Origin: JAENVU01 sp963801105
GTDB taxonomy: Bacteria; Actinomycetota; Acidimicrobiia; IMCC26256; JAENVU01
Length of the DNA: 64,000 nt
Reading direction: 5' to 3'
NCBI GenBank assembly: GCA_963801105.1
Contig: CAWDDH010000003.1
Span: 310,001 to 374,000, forward strand
Position numbers and translations under genes: made by a program. The notes beneath the pieces were generated by a model. That model was not told the origin of the DNA. It did not search any database and saw nothing but the letters and a program-made list of their open reading frames with translations. Of this stretch, positions 1 to 8,698 are shown in pieces (positions within the stretch are counted from its first letter, which is position 1; every line of letters starts with the position of its first letter).

Positions 1-515
1 AACGAGAGGGCCTGCATCATCAGCTCCTGCGTGGCCGCCATCACGGGCGGCGGGATCGCCGCCATCAGCCGGGCCCGGACCTCGGCCAGCTCGTCGTCGT
101 CGAGATGGGACCAGATGGCAGGCATGACGGCGGTCTCCTCGCTCAGGATGTGGCCGAGATAGCGACCCACGAAAGCGCTTAGCGCCCGGTAGAGGTCGAG
201 GCCCCCGTCCTCGTCGGGATCGGCGAGCACGGACCGGAAGCTGCGCGCCAGGGCGTCGAGCTCGTGCTCGAGCGCGTCGTGCTCGGCGACGAACTCCCGG
301 GTGGAGCCCGGCTCGTGGGCCTCGAGGACGGGGTAGAGGATCTCGTCCTCGTGTCGGGCGTGGTCGCGGAGGAGCCCGAGCACCTGCGCCCACGCCGCGC
401 CCGTCGCCGCCACCTCGGCCGGGTCCGACCAGTCGGTGGACCCGGTCCGGGTGGTCGCGGCGAACAGCCCGACGCGCAACGCCTTGTGGATTCCGGTGAA
501 GAAGTCGTCTCGCAT
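1..515 (-). CDS. Hemerythrin-like domain protein (3' end cut by window edge)
   Basis: Reading leftward from an ATG at 515, about 171 codons are visible before the window ends. The protein shows the spaced histidine and acidic pattern of hemerythrin HHE domains: FFTGIHKAL near the N-terminus, LRDHARHEDEIL, VAEHDALEHEL, and GRYLGHILSEET. Such four-helix bundles hold a di-iron centre and bind oxygen or act in redox and nitrosative sensing. It has no signal peptide, so it should be cytoplasmic. It diverges from the LuxR gene at 614 across a 98-bp gap that contains a palindrome. The family assignment is firm; the physiological role is not visible. Confidence 0.85.
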   Translation of the reverse strand, partial: MRDDFFTGIHKALRVGLFAATTRTGSTDWSDPAEVAATGAAWAQVLGLLRDHARHEDEILYPVLEAHEPGSTREFVAEHDALEHELDALARSFRSVLADPDEDGGLDLYRALSAFVGRYLGHILSEETAVMPAIWSHLDDDELAEVRARLMAAIPPPVMAATQELMMQALS

Positions 516-551
516 GGCCCCAGTATCCGGACCGGGACCGGGGAGCGGTAT

Positions 552-565
552 CCCAGATGTCTGGG
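552..565. promoter_or_regulatory. Palindrome between divergent genes
   Basis: CCCAGA-TG-TCTGGG is a perfect 6-2-6 inverted repeat, 37 bp upstream of the hemerythrin start and 48 bp upstream of the LuxR-type start. Its position suits a regulator-binding site shared by both promoters. The binding protein is unknown; the adjacent LuxR protein is the obvious candidate, by position only. Confidence 0.4.
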
Positions 566-613
566 GGTCGTCCACCGACCGCGGCGGGGTGACCGGGGTA
601 CCGTTCCTCCCGA

Positions 614-1744
614 ATGAGCGGCACCACGGTGATGGAGGAACGGGCGGCGCGACTGGCCCGGCGTCTCCGGCTCACGGCCGAGGGGGCCGACGACTTCACC
701 GAGCTCCGGGTGGGACTCCAACGCGTGCTCCAGGAGGTCGTCGGGTTCGATGCCGGCGCGTTCGGGACGGTCGATCCGGCGACGGTCGTGCACACGAGCT
801 GCGTGCTGACCGGGTTCGACGCCGATCCGGCGCGAGAGCGGATGCTCTTCGAAGCCGAGTACCTCGTGGACGACGTCAACAAGTACGCCGCGCTGGCCCG
901 GGCCGAGGCCCCGGCGGCGGCGTTGCACGGGACAACCGATGGCGACCGCTCGCGCAGCTCGCGGTTCGCCATGCTCGCGTCGGTCGGGATCGCCGACGAG
1001 CTGCGGGTGATGTTCCGCACCCAGGGCGCGCCGTGGGGAAGCCTGAGTGCCTACCGGCTCGGCGGTGAGCCCTTCACGGCTGACGACGTCGCGCTGGCGG
1101 CCACCAGCTCAGCGCTGGTCGCCGAACTCGTGCGCGACCACCTCGTGCGCAGCGCGGCGTCGACTCCCGGCTCGCTGGCCGATCCGCCGGGCGTCGTCGT
1201 CGTCGGCCCCGCCGGGTCGGTCGAAGCCATGACCGGTGAGGCGCCGCGCTGGCTCGACGCTATGACGGAGGCCGACCGGCTGCCGGCGGTGGTGCGATCA
1301 TTGGTCGCCGCCTCGCGGACGGGTCGATCGAGCTCGGCGCGCGTCCCGCTCGGCGACGGCTCGTGGCTCGCGCTCCACGCGTCGCGTCTCAAGCAGGAGG
1401 GCGGCGCGGCCGACGGCTCGGTCGCCGTCGTCATCGAGCGCCCACGGCCCGCTGAGCTCAGCGAAGTCATCGTTGCCGCGTACGGGCTCACCGCGCGCGA
1501 GCGTGACATCACCGCCGCGGTGGCCCGAGGGCTCACGACGGTGCAGATCGCCGGAGAGCTCGGCATCTCGGGCTACACGGTGCAGGACCACCTGAAGGCG
1601 ATCTTCGCCAAGGTCGGCGTGCAGACCCGGGGCGAGCTGAACGCGACGCTGCACTTCACCCACTATGAGCCCCGCGTCGAAGCCGCCCAGCTTCCGGGCC
1701 CCTACGGCTGGTTCCTCGATCACACCGAGCCGACGCCCGCCTGA
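614..1744 (+). CDS. LuxR-family transcriptional regulator
   Basis: A 376-aa protein. The C-terminal HTH begins at LTARERDITAAVARGLTT and continues through QIAGELGISGYTVQDHLK to a KVGVQTRGEL end, typical of LuxR/NarL DNA-binding domains. The N-terminal about 180 residues look like a GAF-type sensor domain (region FDAGAFGTVDPATVVH to GEPFTADDVALAATSS). There is no receiver aspartate motif, so it is probably a ligand-sensing regulator rather than a two-component one. It diverges from the hemerythrin gene. No clear ribosome-binding site precedes 614; a second in-frame ATG at 632 is an alternative start. The ligand is unknown. Confidence 0.8.
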   Translation: MSGTTVMEERAARLARRLRLTAEGADDFTELRVGLQRVLQEVVGFDAGAFGTVDPATVVHTSCVLTGFDADPARERMLFEAEYLVDDVNKYAALARAEAPAAALHGTTDGDRSRSSRFAMLASVGIADELRVMFRTQGAPWGSLSAYRLGGEPFTADDVALAATSSALVAELVRDHLVRSAASTPGSLADPPGVVVVGPAGSVEAMTGEAPRWLDAMTEADRLPAVVRSLVAASRTGRSSSARVPLGDGSWLALHASRLKQEGGAADGSVAVVIERPRPAELSEVIVAAYGLTARERDITAAVARGLTTVQIAGELGISGYTVQDHLKAIFAKVGVQTRGELNATLHFTHYEPRVEAAQLPGPYGWFLDHTEPTPA

Positions 1745-1867
1745 CTCACGAAGGGGTGCTCGCAGCCGCGCGTCGAGTTCGGCATCGTCGCGCACGGCGT
1801 CGGTCCCGGAGTCGACGACCGTGAAGGTGGCGTCGTCTTCCTCGACAGGAACGCCACGACCACGAGC

Positions 1868-1894
1868 AAGGCCCAGGTCGCCGACCTGGGCCTT
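1868..1894 (-). terminator. Hairpin beyond the displaced tRNA 3' end
   Basis: A perfect 13-base inverted repeat (AAGGCCCAGGTCG with its complement) lies 12 bp outside the truncated tRNA copy at 1906. An equivalent hairpin follows the 3' end of the intact tRNA (19705-19730) and the middle copy (6372-6391). This one is probably the original chromosomal terminator of the tRNA, left behind when the islands inserted. Confidence 0.6.
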
Positions 1895-1905
1895 CACTCA
1901 TCAGA

Positions 1906-1952
<47 letters not shown>

Positions 1953-2019
1953 TTCGGATCACCAGTTCAGCCCGTCCCGCTTCGTACCGGATCGTGCCCT
2001 TGAGCTGGGGTTTCGCGGG

Positions 2020-2454
2020 TCAGCGTCGTCCGATTGTCCTGTCCCGTGCAGCCCTGTACCGGCCCGCACAGTAGAAGGAACAGTAGAAGCGTTGGCCCCG
2101 CTGTTGGCGCCTTGCGACCTCGAGAGTGTCGTCGGTCAACCGACGGATCTCGTGCAGAGCAGCACAGACGAGATCGACGAAGTTGGAAAGATCGTCGGGC
2201 TCGACGTCCCAAACGAACCCACGCTGTTGGTGCCGGGCCCGAGGGCGAGTCCGGGAACCTCCGGCGCTTCGAGCTGAGCCTGCTCGACCTTCGCTCTCCT
2301 CGCCTCCGATGAACGACGGCCGCTGGTCGAGCCCGGGGAGCGAGCCCAGGGGGTAGCTTTCGTAGCCCAGTTCAGCCAACACTCCTCCGAGCATCCCGAT
2401 GTAGGCGAACGGGCCAGCCGAGAGACCAGCCCATCGGTCCCCGCCGCCGCTCAC
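2020..2454 (-). CDS. Hypothetical protein, weakly supported
   Basis: A 144-aa reading frame starting at a GTG, divergent from the cyclase gene at 2512. The central stretch (FVDLVCAALHEIRRLTDDTL) looks protein-like, but no family is recognised. The last about 35 residues are written over the CAGTAGAA arm-like repeats and attachment-flanking DNA, which gives an odd FYCSFYC string. The C-terminus is therefore probably incidental. It may be a small cargo gene or a remnant. Confidence 0.3.
   Translation of the reverse strand: MSGGGDRWAGLSAGPFAYIGMLGGVLAELGYESYPLGSLPGLDQRPSFIGGEESEGRAGSARSAGGSRTRPRARHQQRGFVWDVEPDDLSNFVDLVCAALHEIRRLTDDTLEVARRQQRGQRFYCSFYCAGRYRAARDRTIGRR
2066..2090. repeat. Paired ACAGTAGAA repeats, candidate integrase arm sites
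   Basis: ACAGTAGAA occurs at 2068-2076 and again at 2080-2088 (12-bp period), starting 162 bp from the start of the tRNA-derived core at 1906. The same pair at exactly the same distance follows the core at 7732 (7894 and 7906). A related pair lies on the other side of the intact tRNA (19659-19677). Short direct repeats at fixed distance from a core are what arm-type sites of tyrosine integrases look like. Confidence 0.5.
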
Positions 2455-2511
2455 GTACGATCAGGGTGGGCTGTCGCCCTCGGGAGCGGCCCGGGCCGAG
2501 AGGGACGGACG

Positions 2512-5500
2512 ATGGTTGAGGCGCAGGTCGGCACACGATCGGTTCTGTTCACCGATCTGGTGGGCTCGACCGAGTTGCGCGTCCAGCTGGGCGAAGAGGC
2601 CGCCGACAACCTGCGCCGTGCGCACGATGCGCTCCTCGCCGAGGCGGTGACCGCCCACGGGGGTACGGTTGTCAAGGGCCTCGGCGACGGGATCATGGCC
2701 AGCTTCGACTCGGCTGCCGACGGGGTGGCCGCGGCCGTGGCGGCCCAGCAGGCCGTCGCCGCCCACAGCCGCCGCCACCCGGACCAGGCCTTCTCGGTTC
2801 GAGTCGGGCTGTCGATCGGCGACGTGTCGACCGAGGCCGGCGACGTGTTCGGCGTCCCTGTCGTGGAAGCGTCGCGGTTGTGCGCGTCGGCCACCGGAGG
2901 CGAGATCCTCGCCGCCGACCTGGTGCGGGCGCTCGCCCGCGGCCGGGGCGGGTTCACCTTCGAGCCGATGGGCGACATCGACTTCAAGGGCCTCGCCGAG
3001 CCCGTCCCCGCGTGCCGAGTGCTCTGGCAGCCGCTCTTCGACCTCGATGGTGACCGGCGCGAGCGAGTGCCGATCTCCGCCGCGCTCATCGGTGCCACGA
3101 CGGCCTACGTCGGCCGCGAGATCCTGCGCGAGGAGCTGAACCGCGAGTGGGACGACGTCCAGGGCGGCACCTGCCGCACCGTGCTGCTGGCCGGGGAGCC
3201 CGGTGTGGGCAAGACGCACACGGCCGCCGAGCTGGCCCACACGGCCTTCAGCGACGGCGCCGTCGTGCTGTTCGGCCGCTGCGACGAGGGCCTCGGCGCG
3301 CCGTACCAGCCGTTCGTGGAGGCGCTCGAGCACTACGTGACCCACTGCGAGAGCCCCGTCCTGGGACGACTCGCCGGCGAGCTGCGCCGCATGGTCCCCG
3401 ATCTCGGACCCACTGTCGCGGCCACCGACCAGCCCGTGGCCTCGGACCCAGCATCGGAAGAGCACCGCCTGTTCGAGGCGTGCACGTCGTGGCTCGTGGA
3501 GATGTCCCGGGACGAGCACGGGTGCGTCCTCGTCCTCGATGACCTGCACTGGGCCACGAAGCCCACGCTGCAGCTGCTGCAGCACGTCGTGCGCGGCGTC
3601 ACCGAGCAAGGAGCACCGCTCCTCGTGCTCGCCACCTACCGCGACACCGACATCGATCGCGCGCATCCGCTGGCGGCCGCCATCGGCGACCTCCGCCGGT
3701 TGACCGGTGTCACCCGCGTCGCGGTCGACAACCTCAGCGCCGCGGAGGTCGTCGACTTCATCGCCGCCGCGGCCGGCCACGACCTCGACGAGCCGACCCG
3801 CCGGCTGGCCGACGCCGTCTACGCGGAGACCGAGGGGAACCCGTTCTTCGTGGGCGAGGTGCTCCGCCACCTGGTGGAGACCGGTGGTGTCCGGCGGGAG
3901 GGCGAGCGGTGGTCGGTCACCGACCCCGACGCCGTGACCGTGCCCGAGGGTGTGCGCGACGTCGTCGGCCGCCGCCTCGACCGCCTGTCGTCGACCGCCA
4001 ACGACCTGCTGTCGATCGCCGCCGTGCTCGGCCGGGACTTCGACATCGAGGTGCTCACCGCGTTGGTCGATGCGAGCGACGCCGCCGCCCTCGACGCCCT
4101 GGACCAAGCAGTCAGGGCCCGGCTCATCGAGGAGACGGGCATCGATCGCTTCCGGTTCGCCCACGCGCTCGTGCGCACCACGCTCTACGAGGAGCTCTCC
4201 GCCACGAGACGCCGGCGCCTCCACCGCGGCGTGGCCGACGCGCTCGAGAAGCTGCGGCCCCACGACGTCCGGGCCCTCGCGCACCACTGCATCGAAGCCG
4301 GGCCCGACGGCACCGACTTCTCGCGGGCCTTGCGCTACTCCCTCGCGGCAGCCGAGGAGGCCCTGGGCGCACGGGCCTTCGCGGAAGCGAGCGCCCGCTT
4401 CCGCACCGCGCTCGAGCTCCTCGACGACGCCGACCAAGCGGGCAGCGCGCCCTGGGTCGCGGCGATGAGCGGCCTGGGCGAGGCGCTCCGCGACGAAGGC
4501 GACGGCAGCTTCAGAGAGGTGCTCCTGGCCGCCTCCCGCCGCGCCCTCGAGCTGGGCAACGTCGATCTCGTGGTGCGGGCGGTGCTCGCCAACACCCGCG
4601 GCTTGGCGGCAGTCGTCAGCTCCGTCGACCGCGGACAGGTGGATCTGATCGAGGAAGCACTCGCCCTCGTCGGTGACGCGCCGAGCCCGGCCCGGGCCCG
4701 GCTGCTCGGGCAGCTCGCCTCCGAGCTCACGTTCTCGGGCCAGCACGATCGACGGGTCGCCCTGGCCGACGATGCGGTAGGCATGGCTCGGGCGCTCGAC
4801 GACGAGCGCCTGCTGTGCGAGGTCATCGTCAACACCGGCTACGCGGCGATCACCGGAAGTCGATTGCGGCAGCTCACCGATCGCACCGCTGAAGGCGTGC
4901 GGCTCGCCGACCGAACCGGCGACCCAGCTCTGCGGGTGATCTCGCGCCTCTTCGACAGCGGCGCACTCGTCGCCACCGGGCAGATCGGAGAGTCGAACCG
5001 CGTCGCCCGTCAGGCCGTTGCCATCGCGGACACGGAGGGTTCCCCCTTGCTCCGGTGGATAACCAGCGTCACCGCCATCCGTCTCGAGCTGCTGCGCGGC
5101 GACCCCCGACGAGCACCCGAATTGAACGATCAGCTCATCACCACAGGGGCGGAGCTGGGCCAACCCGACGGCGCCCAGTGGTGGGCAGCGGGCGCAGCCG
5201 GCATGGCGTGGCTCACGGGCGAAGCGGGTGCACTAGCCGACGCGGCCGGCGAAATGGTCGAGCAGTACCCGGGCGCTCCGGCGTGGCGCTGCTCGCACGC
5301 GTGGCTGCTCTGCGAGGCTGGGCGCCTCGCCGAGACGCGCGAGGTTCTGCGCACGAACCTCCTGACACCCGCCGCCGCCGTCGCCGAACCCTATCCCCTC
5401 GTGATGTCCTTCCAGCTCGCGACTGTGGCGGCCGGACTGGGCGACGCTGCCCTCGGCGAGCAGACCATCGAGACGCTCGACGAGCACCGCGGATTGTGGG

Positions 5501-5802
5501 CCCACTACTTCTTCATCGTGCTCGGCCCGATCGAGTGGGCGCTCGGCCTCGCCGCCACCGCGACCGGCGCGCTCGACCAAGCCGTCGCCGACCTCGACAC
5601 TGCGCTGTCACTCCTGCTCGAACAGGGCGTCCTGTTCAACGTGCCCCGACTCCAGATCGACCTGGTCCGCGCCCTCGAGCGTCGCGGCGCGCCAGGCGAC
5701 GCTAAGCGCCGCGACGAGCTCCTCCAGGACGCACGGACGCGGGCGCAGGGCCTCGGTGCCACCGCGCTGGTGGCCCGCATCGACGCGCAGCTCGCCGGCT
5801 GA
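2512..5802 (+). CDS. Class III nucleotidyl cyclase-AAA ATPase-TPR regulator
   Basis: A 1096-aa protein. Residues about 1-170 form a class III adenylate/guanylate cyclase domain: first metal Asp in VLFTDLVGSTEL, second in KGLGDGIMASF, and a late VEASRLCASATGG segment where the usual Asn of NxxxR is Glu while Arg is kept. An AAA/STAND ATPase follows with Walker A GEPGVGKT (about residue 228) and Walker B CVLVLDDLHWAT. The C-terminal half is alpha-helical, TPR-like. It lacks a C-terminal LuxR helix-turn-helix. Start supported by GAGAGGGACGG. It is the main cargo of island 1. Cyclase activity is uncertain because of the Asn change. Confidence 0.85.
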   Translation: MVEAQVGTRSVLFTDLVGSTELRVQLGEEAADNLRRAHDALLAEAVTAHGGTVVKGLGDGIMASFDSAADGVAAAVAAQQAVAAHSRRHPDQAFSVRVGLSIGDVSTEAGDVFGVPVVEASRLCASATGGEILAADLVRALARGRGGFTFEPMGDIDFKGLAEPVPACRVLWQPLFDLDGDRRERVPISAALIGATTAYVGREILREELNREWDDVQGGTCRTVLLAGEPGVGKTHTAAELAHTAFSDGAVVLFGRCDEGLGAPYQPFVEALEHYVTHCESPVLGRLAGELRRMVPDLGPTVAATDQPVASDPASEEHRLFEACTSWLVEMSRDEHGCVLVLDDLHWATKPTLQLLQHVVRGVTEQGAPLLVLATYRDTDIDRAHPLAAAIGDLRRLTGVTRVAVDNLSAAEVVDFIAAAAGHDLDEPTRRLADAVYAETEGNPFFVGEVLRHLVETGGVRREGERWSVTDPDAVTVPEGVRDVVGRRLDRLSSTANDLLSIAAVLGRDFDIEVLTALVDASDAAALDALDQAVRARLIEETGIDRFRFAHALVRTTLYEELSATRRRRLHRGVADALEKLRPHDVRALAHHCIEAGPDGTDFSRALRYSLAAAEEALGARAFAEASARFRTALELLDDADQAGSAPWVAAMSGLGEALRDEGDGSFREVLLAASRRALELGNVDLVVRAVLANTRGLAAVVSSVDRGQVDLIEEALALVGDAPSPARARLLGQLASELTFSGQHDRRVALADDAVGMARALDDERLLCEVIVNTGYAAITGSRLRQLTDRTAEGVRLADRTGDPALRVISRLFDSGALVATGQIGESNRVARQAVAIADTEGSPLLRWITSVTAIRLELLRGDPRRAPELNDQLITTGAELGQPDGAQWWAAGAAGMAWLTGEAGALADAAGEMVEQYPGAPAWRCSHAWLLCEAGRLAETREVLRTNLLTPAAAVAEPYPLVMSFQLATVAAGLGDAALGEQTIETLDEHRGLWAHYFFIVLGPIEWALGLAATATGALDQAVADLDTALSLLLEQGVLFNVPRLQIDLVRALERRGAPGDAKRRDELLQDARTRAQGLGATALVARIDAQLAG

Positions 5803-5830
5803 CGTTTGGCCGATCACCCCAAACGCTCAC

Positions 5831-6316
5831 ATGCGGCCTGCCGGCTCACGCCGGGCGCGTCGCCGAACCGTCAGGATCGCGATCGGTGCCCTCCGCACCG
5901 ACTGGAATCGACTGGCCGGGAAGGAAGCCGGGACGCAGCGTGGCACGGCGTTCGACGGTCAGCGTTCGATCACGGACTTCCACGCGAACCTCACGGGCGG
6001 CCCTGGTGGCGACACGTGGCCGTACATCGATCAGCAGGCGTACTTCGTCGCGCCCCAGAGGGAGGAGTCGACCGTCCTCGGCGCGCTCAACAAGACGAGC
6101 AGAACAATCTACGACTACAACACCTACGCCCAGGGCCAAGTGACGAGCGCCACGAATCAACTCGGTCCGGCGAGGTGGGAACGGCACGAGGGTGACGTGT
6201 CGATCCCGACGGACAACTGGCACATCGACCGTACGTTCGCGTTCGGTCTCGAGAACGGCACCGTGCCGGCTCACGCGTCGTGGCCACTTGTCGTGCACTT
6301 CGGGGTTCTTCGGTAG
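5831..6316 (+). CDS. Hypothetical protein or 5'-truncated remnant
   Basis: The frame from an ATG at 5831 gives 161 aa. The N-terminal about 15 residues are Arg-rich and look non-coding, whereas the rest (for example ITDFHANLTGG, PYIDQQAYFVAP, VSIPTDNWHIDRTFAFGLE) has normal protein composition. It has no recognised family, clear ribosome-binding site or signal peptide. It lies between the cyclase gene and the right edge of island 1. The C-terminal part of a larger lost gene is as likely as an intact small gene. Confidence 0.4.
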   Translation: MRPAGSRRARRRTVRIAIGALRTDWNRLAGKEAGTQRGTAFDGQRSITDFHANLTGGPGGDTWPYIDQQAYFVAPQREESTVLGALNKTSRTIYDYNTYAQGQVTSATNQLGPARWERHEGDVSIPTDNWHIDRTFAFGLENGTVPAHASWPLVVHFGVLR

Positions 6317-6371
6317 AAGGGCGGCGACGCGATTTCGTCCCGAGGTTAGAAGTGAGACCGGACGGCAGTGA

Positions 6372-6391
6372 GCCCCTCCGACGGGAGGGGC
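6372..6391 (-). terminator. Hairpin next to the middle tRNA remnant
   Basis: GCCCCTCC-GACG-GGAGGGGC forms an 8-bp stem with a 4-nt loop. It is followed by CTGACCTGC and then the tRNA-derived core at 6407, an arrangement shared with the hairpin beside the intact tRNA (19705-19730). It therefore looks like the terminator carried by island 1 that would have served the tRNA before island 2 arrived. Confidence 0.55.
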
Positions 6392-6406
6392 CCTGACCTG
6401 CGTAAA

Positions 6407-6421
6407 TGGTGGCGGGGGTAG
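6407..6421. repeat. IS target-site duplication, left copy
   Basis: TGGTGGCGGGGGTAG (15 bp) abuts the left IS end and is repeated exactly at 7732-7746, directly after the right IS end. It is the first 15 nt of the tRNA-fMet 3'-end repeat, so the element jumped into an existing attachment-site copy. Long duplications are allowed in the IS481 family. Confidence 0.8.
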
Positions 6422-7731
6422 TGCTGTGCGTCAGGACATAGGAAACGGGTCTCTCAAGACATAGGAAACGGTCGGGTCGGCAGGCTCGGCGATGTCCAAG
6501 GCCCGGTTGATCATCACCGCGGTGGTCCTCGAGGGCCGCTCCCAGTCCACCGTCGCTCGCGAGTACGGCGTATCGAAGGGCTGGGTCAGCAAACTCGTTG
6601 CCCGCTACCGCGCCGAAGGCGACGCCGCGTTCGAACCCAGATCGCGTCGCCCCAAGACCTCACCCACCGCGATCGACGCGGCGACCGTCGAACTGATCGT
6701 GGAGCTCCGCGAACAACTCGTCGCCGATGGTCTCGATGCCGGACCCGACACGATCCACTGGCACCTCGAACATCACCACCACACGATCGTGTCCGTCTCC
6801 ACCATCGCCCGGACCCTCACCCGCGCCAACCTCGTCACTCCTGAACCGAGGAAGCGACCACGGTCGTCTTACATCCGGTTCGAAGCTGACCAACCAAACG
6901 AGTGTTGGCAGTCCGACTTCACGCACTACCGCCTCGCGGACGGGACCAACACCGAGATCCTCTCCTGGCTCGATGACCATTCGCGCTACGCGCTGCGGAT
7001 CACCGCCCACCAGCCCGTGACCGGCCCGGTCGTTCTCCACGCGTTCCGCGCCGCGACCGCCGAGCACGGATATCCCGCATCAACATTGACTGACAACGGC
7101 ATGGTCTACACCGCACGCTTCGCCGGCGGGCGAGGCGGACGCAACGCGTTCGAAGCCGAACTCGTCCGATTCGGCATCGTCCAAAAGAACAGCCGACCGA
7201 ACCACCCCACCACCTGCGGAAAAATCGAACGATTCCAACAGACCCTCAAACGCTGGCTCGACCAACAACCCACCCCCGAGAACCTCGCCGAGCTCCAAGC
7301 ACTCCTCGACACGTTCCGCACGATCTACAACCAGCAGCGACCCCACCGGTCACTCCCACATCGAGCGACCCCCGCGACCATCTACTCCGCCGCGACCGAA
7401 AGCCATCCCAACCGGCAACGACAACCCCCACTACCGAGTCCGCCGCGACCGCGTCGATGACAGCGGCGTCGTCACCCTCCGCGTCGGTGGCCAGCTCCAT
7501 CACATCGGCATCGGACGAACCCACGCCCGAACCCACGTCATCCTCCTCGTCGACGACCTCCACGTCCGCGTCGTCGACGCCGCCACCGGAGAACTCCTCC
7601 GCACGCTCACCATCGACCCCACCCGCGACTACCAACCCACCGGCGCACCCAAAGGCCCCACCCGACCCAAAAAGAAACGCCCCGAACCCAGTTGAGGGTT
7701 CGAAGCGTTTCCCATCTCCTGAGAGATGACA
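6422..7731 (+). mobile_element. IS481-family insertion sequence
   Basis: A 1310-bp element with imperfect terminal inverted repeats. The left end TGCTGTGCGTCAGGACATAG and the complement of the right end TGTCATCTCTCAGGAGATGG share TCAGGA.AT.GGAAACG spacing. The left end also holds a tandem pair of GACATAGGAAACGG (23-bp period), a probable transposase-binding repeat. It encodes one DDE transposase in two frames. A 15-bp target duplication flanks it. Confidence 0.85.
6492..7695 (+). pseudogene. IS481 transposase, frameshifted before its C-terminal domain
   Basis: The first frame gives 322 aa: an N-terminal helix-turn-helix (residues about 1-60) and an rve/DDE core with D142 (SDFTHY), D201 (LTDNGMVY) and E246 (CGKIERF). 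It ends early at 7460. The +1 frame continues, without a start codon, as the usual C-terminal extension (HYRVRRDRVDDSG, LHHIGIGRTHARTHVILLV, DPTRDYQPTG), ending at 7695. Removing one C from the five-C run at 7425-7429 restores a 400-aa transposase. The catalytic triad is intact; a real mutation, programmed frameshifting or a sequencing error are all possible. Confidence 0.8.
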
Positions 7732-7776
<45 letters not shown>

Positions 7777-7892
7777 ATTCACGATCGAGATCTCAGCCCG
7801 TACCAACCAGTACCAGATAGTGCCCTTGAGCTGGTGTTTCTTCGGTCACTCTACACCGGCCGTCCCAGCGCGTACCCCCTCGTACCGAGCCG

Positions 7893-7914
7893 CACAGTAG
7901 AAGGAACAGTAGAG
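7893..7914. repeat. Paired CAGTAGA repeats, candidate arm sites of island 2
   Basis: ACAGTAGAA at 7894-7902 and ACAGTAGAG at 7906-7914, 162 bp from the core start at 7732. This is exactly the geometry seen at 2068/2080 relative to 1906. The 7777-8029 interval otherwise holds no gene that I can support. Confidence 0.5.
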
Positions 7915-8029
7915 ATCCCGCGGGCCTCGGCGGGCTGTGGCGGCGAGCCGGCGACGCCGGTCGGACGGCGGATCTTGAGCGGCGCGGCTCGGACGGGGCC
8001 CGTGGACCGGCGGTGATCGTCGGGACGCA

Positions 8030-8449
8030 TCACGCCTCCTCGGTGCCGACGCTGACCATCCAGCTCGTGCCGAAACTGTCGATGCACATGCCGAAGCAGG
8101 GCGAGAAGAACGTCTGGCCCAGCGGCATCGTGACCTGACCGCCCTCGACCAATCCGTTGAAGGCACGCGTGGCGTTCTCGGGGGTGTCGAAGATGAGGCT
8201 GACCGCTGCGCCCTTCATGCCGCCGGCATCGCCGGTCGGGTCGTCCGAGGCCATGAGGAAACCGCCGTCCTCCATGGTGAGCGCAGCGTGGATGACGAGA
8301 TCCGGGTTCGGCGGCCCCGGCGGTGGCTCCGCTCCCTCGGGCATATCGCCGACGGTCACCACGTCGAGGTGGCCGCCCAGGACCTCGTGATAACGACTCA
8401 TCGCCTCGCGACACGTGCCGCTGAAGAACAGGTACGGGTGACAGGACAT
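8030..8449 (-). CDS. VOC-superfamily protein, PhnB-like
   Basis: A 139-aa protein with the PhnB/3-demethylubiquinone methyltransferase-like VOC fold: N-terminal PYLFFSGTCREAMSRYHEVL, a central MASDDPTGDAGG, and C-terminal FGMCIDSFGTSWMV. These small metal-binding or metal-free beta-alpha-beta proteins bind diverse small molecules; the substrate cannot be read here. GGAGGA lies 8 nt before the ATG and supports the start. It diverges from the PPOX gene at 8699. Confidence 0.85.
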   Translation of the reverse strand: MSCHPYLFFSGTCREAMSRYHEVLGGHLDVVTVGDMPEGAEPPPGPPNPDLVIHAALTMEDGGFLMASDDPTGDAGGMKGAAVSLIFDTPENATRAFNGLVEGGQVTMPLGQTFFSPCFGMCIDSFGTSWMVSVGTEEA

Positions 8450-8698
8450 GGACTTCCTCCGTCAACGAGACAACGTGGACTAGGTAGGCAGACGGGGCCG
8501 GTGTCCCGAAATCATCGGTCACCGAGGAGAAGCGCCGGTGGCGGCCGTCTGGACGAGGGAGGCCCGGCGAAGGCCACCCCTGGAAGGAGAACGAGCTCCC
8601 GGCCCGCCACCGACGGGAGTGGTGCTCGCCGATGACCGAGGTGCGATGAGATCACGGAGCGCGACACGTCCACACACCGAGAGGAAAGAGGTACTGCC

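Noticed and set aside
2461..5163. 900-residue open frame antisense to the cyclase-AAA-TPR gene
   Set aside because: It is a high-GC shadow: composition is Gly/Arg/Glu/Val-biased with no family motifs, and the plus strand carries clear Walker and cyclase motifs.
6407..6421. A third, very short tRNA attachment core
   Set aside because: It is explained by the 15-bp target duplication of the IS481 element rather than by a separate integration.
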